A stretch of DNA of 35,785 nt, taken from assembly GCA_002726515.1 (NCBI GenBank), contig PBTE01000073.1:1-35785 (forward strand). The letters run 5' to 3'. Of the stretch, positions 34,022-35,785 are shown piece after piece. The first letter of the stretch is position 1, and each line of letters starts with the position of its first letter. The position numbers were made by a program, and so were the translations under genes. The DNA is from Planctomycetaceae bacterium (GTDB lineage Bacteria > Planctomycetota > Planctomycetia > Pirellulales > Pirellulaceae). Under the pieces are notes generated by a model. It saw only the letters and a list, made by a program, of their open reading frames with translations. It made no database searches and had not been told where the DNA came from.

Positions 34022-34324
34022 TCAAGCATTCGTAGAAGATTTTTTGCGGGTTCTTCGAGGCGGCGCAGTCACACTCCATTCTTTGGTCAACGTCTCAAAA
34101 ACGTCCGGTGATTCGTAGCGAACAATACTTTTTCCCTCGGGCATGGGGCCCACCAATCCACGAAAGACCGGCAAACCTCTGAGGGAAAGATCCGTGCTAC
34201 AATCGTCTACTCCAATCTGGGCATGTCTTTTTTGTAAAGGTTCTTCGGAAGGATAGTCTTTGATTCTCAGCTTTCCATCATTCAAACGTGTAACAACGCG
34301 AAAGGATTTCTTTTGTGCTGCCAT
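34022..34324 (-). CDS. Hypothetical protein of 100 residues
   Basis: From the ATG at 34324, with GGAG nine bases upstream, the product is MAAQKKSFRVVTRLNDGKLR onward, 100 residues, basic at both ends. The middle (IGVDDCSTDLSLRGLPVFRG, then VGPMPEGKSIVRYESPDVFE) has a compact alternating pattern without a recognised motif; the C-terminus PPRRTRKKSS is strongly basic and could bind nucleic acid. There is no signal peptide or membrane segment. A good ribosome binding site together with a strong terminator 44 bases downstream makes this a confident independent gene. An upstream in-frame ATG at 34387 would add 21 residues without a better site. Function unknown. Confidence 0.8.
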   Translation of the reverse strand: MAAQKKSFRVVTRLNDGKLRIKDYPSEEPLQKRHAQIGVDDCSTDLSLRGLPVFRGLVGPMPEGKSIVRYESPDVFETLTKEWSVTAPPRRTRKKSSTNA

Positions 34325-34861
34325 GTGGTGTTGCTCCGTATGAAGACATGGTATCGAAAGACCTCCTGTCGTCCGTTCGTTTGACATCCTGTCGAACCTA
34401 TGTGAAACACCTGCAGTTTTTCAAGCGCCTACTGGTCGCTAGATTCCTGGCAGTATTTTTTCGAGCGTTTGTCACGCCACCGGGATTATCGGCGACTACG
34501 GAAGGATTGAACAAACATTTCAATCGGAACAGGCATTCTGTGAGTATCTGCAAGAACCCGAATATTAGTTGCCACGGGGAGGCCCGGCAGGGGCACCTCA
34601 TTCACAAGACATTTGCGTAGATTACAGCAAATGTAGGGCAAACAACTTCTCTTTTTTCCCGCTGAACAGCTTGTTCCATCCATGCCGGTTGGCGTGGATA
34701 CACGGCCCGCGCACAATCGGACGACCCACCGGATAAGAAATGGATGACTGCCGGGTCGATGTAGCTGTAGGTTGTCCTTGTGACCACCTGGAGCGCAAAC
34801 CACCAAAGCCGCAACGAATAAAACGCCCCGTGTGGTGCACGCCTTTGAACCCGCTTAGCTG
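34325..34861. other. 537 bp between the 100-residue gene and the DUF1559 gene, no gene recognised
   Basis: Several minus-strand frames (for example 34602-34814 and 34486-34806) follow the DUF1559 gene, where many planctomycetes carry a small lipoprotein gene. The fragment LFVAALVVCAPGGHKDN looks faintly like a lipoprotein signal, but the remainder does not form a convincing protein. The region left of 34600 should hold the promoter of the 100-residue gene. Confidence 0.4.
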
Positions 34862-35785
34862 CTAATAGGGTGGGATCGCTTGCCCATCGTCCGGGTGGAT
34901 TAACTTCGTCCAGACCGCAATTTCGTCGATATCCAGTCTGAAATTTCGCACACTGCCATCCGCGAGCGCTCCGACCATCACGTCAGCATGGTGGGTGCTG
35001 GCGCGGAACAGGCCCCTGTGGGGACTACTCACAGGAACAGGTGGCCCCAGGGCATTCCCCGACGCATCATTCATAGCCTTGTAGTAACTTTTATGTGGGT
35101 GATCGAGGGGCACAATATGTGCAAACATCGCTGAGTTCGTGCTGGGGCTTGCCATGCCGGGATAATTGTAGTCCGCACCGTTTGTGTATTCTCCGAACAT
35201 GATCGTATTGGTTGTCCCATCCGGAACCGTCTCCACGGTGTAGTAACTTTTCCAACTACGCGAAGAGCCACATCGCCAGTAACACCACCCGTGGTCCGTA
35301 GGGCTCCCTTCATGTGCGCGGTTGTGACCTAAAAGCAGATAATTGACAGCGTAGCTGGTGTGGGTGCCAGTGGTCCGCTGGGTGGTTGGATCCGTGGGAC
35401 AGAGATAGGCATCTACGCGTCCCCGCTTCGACCAGAACTCACCTTGGAGAAGTTCTGGATGGCCGGGGAGTTTTGCGAATCCTTCGACGCCCCACATGAT
35501 CGGAGAACCGCCGTTTTTTCCGCAATGTTGAATCGTCTCATCGTACATATCCTGCCTTTCCATGAACGGCAGCAAGGTATGATGCAGACTCGAACAGCAC
35601 ACGTCTGTCATGCGGGCAAGTTCGGGAAACTCGCTGTCGTTTGCAGTGACAAAATTGTGAACCGCGATTGCCTGCTGCTTGAGGTTGTTCGCACATTGAA
35701 TCCGATTTGCCGCTTCCCGTGCCATCTGGACTGCGGGTAACAACAACGCGATTAATATCGCGATGACCGCCATCACAACCAGAAG
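34862..35785 (-). CDS. DUF1559 domain protein with prepilin-type N-terminus (5' end outside window)
   Basis: About 307 residues are visible, beginning [20 protein letters not shown], which is the hydrophobic part of a type IV pilin-like N-terminus (the GFTLIE cleavage motif would be just outside the window). [20 protein letters not shown] follows directly, the defining start of DUF1559. The C-terminus has [20 protein letters not shown], close to the family's hallmark (typically FRSxHxGGxNxxFxDGSV) near the end. DUF1559 proteins are present in tens to hundreds of copies in planctomycetes, are thought to be exported or surface-located, and have no established function. Five or more cysteines in the middle ([28 protein letters not shown]) suggest disulfides in an exported protein. 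Confidence 0.95.
   Translation of the reverse strand, partial: LLVVMAVIAILIALLLPAVQMAREAANRIQCANNLKQQAIAVHNFVTANDSEFPELARMTDVCCSSLHHTLLPFMERQDMYDETIQHCGKNGGSPIMWGVEGFAKLPGHPELLQGEFWSKRGRVDAYLCPTDPTTQRTTGTHTSYAVNYLLLGHNRAHEGSPTDHGWCYWRCGSSRSWKSYYTVETVPDGTTNTIMFGEYTNGADYNYPGMASPSTNSAMFAHIVPLDHPHKSYYKAMNDASGNALGPPVPVSSPHRGLFRASTHHADVMVGALADGSVRNFRLDIDEIAVWTKLIHPDDGQAIPPY

Noticed and set aside
34486-34814. Possible small lipoprotein after the DUF1559 gene
   Set aside because: A weak signal-like segment only; the rest is not protein-like in any frame, so at most a decayed gene.

Overview
The window looks like chromosomal DNA of a planctomycete, probably marine or environmental. The strongest markers are a DUF1501 protein fragment at the left edge and a DUF1559 prepilin-like protein with a type IV pilin N-terminus at the right edge. 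A secreted PQQ-like propeller and several large secreted proteins of planctomycete style agree with this. GC content is moderate (roughly mid-50s by eye), genes are loosely packed with many 80-470 bp gaps, and both strands are used. No tRNA, rRNA, CRISPR array, phage gene or insertion sequence was recognised.

Layout. 1-2 kb: end of a DUF1501 gene, then surE. 2-12 kb: seven genes on the minus strand. In transcription order these are an Ldh-family dehydrogenase, an iron-dependent alcohol dehydrogenase, a fumarylacetoacetate hydrolase-family enzyme, a fused E1 alpha-beta 2-oxoacid dehydrogenase, its E2 acyltransferase, a YycJ-like metallo-hydrolase and a SagB-like double nitroreductase. The first five form a plausible 2-oxoacid/aldehyde catabolic unit ending in an acyl-CoA-forming complex without its own E3. 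12.4-15.3 kb: a lipoprotein, the frameshifted remnant of an HpcH/HpaI aldolase, and a secreted PQQ-like propeller. 15.4-17.8 kb: rmlD, rmlC and a family 2 glycosyltransferase (surface-sugar genes). 17.8-18.8 kb: mostly empty, but with a well-positioned 27-codon single-membrane-span peptide.

18.8-22.7 kb: mutM divergent from trpB-trpA, then an unrecognised 183-residue protein. 22.8-27.4 kb: on the minus strand, a hemolysin III/TrhA membrane protein, an ABC ATPase and an 829-residue membrane-anchored protein, with no recognisable permease. 27.8-33.1 kb: an ArsM-type methyltransferase carrying the expected catalytic cysteines plus a cysteine-rich C-terminal extension, then a 1301-residue secreted protein with a glycosidase-like barrel and a carbohydrate-binding-like C-terminus. 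33.2-35.8 kb: a HIT protein, a 100-residue unknown protein with a clear intrinsic terminator, and the DUF1559 gene running off the edge.

The most interesting items are the dehydrogenase unit with its decayed aldolase neighbour, the E2 with two subunit-binding domains, the extended ArsM-like enzyme, the ABC ATPase paired with a large anchored protein instead of a permease, and the small membrane peptide. Functions beyond family level are inference. No database search was possible.
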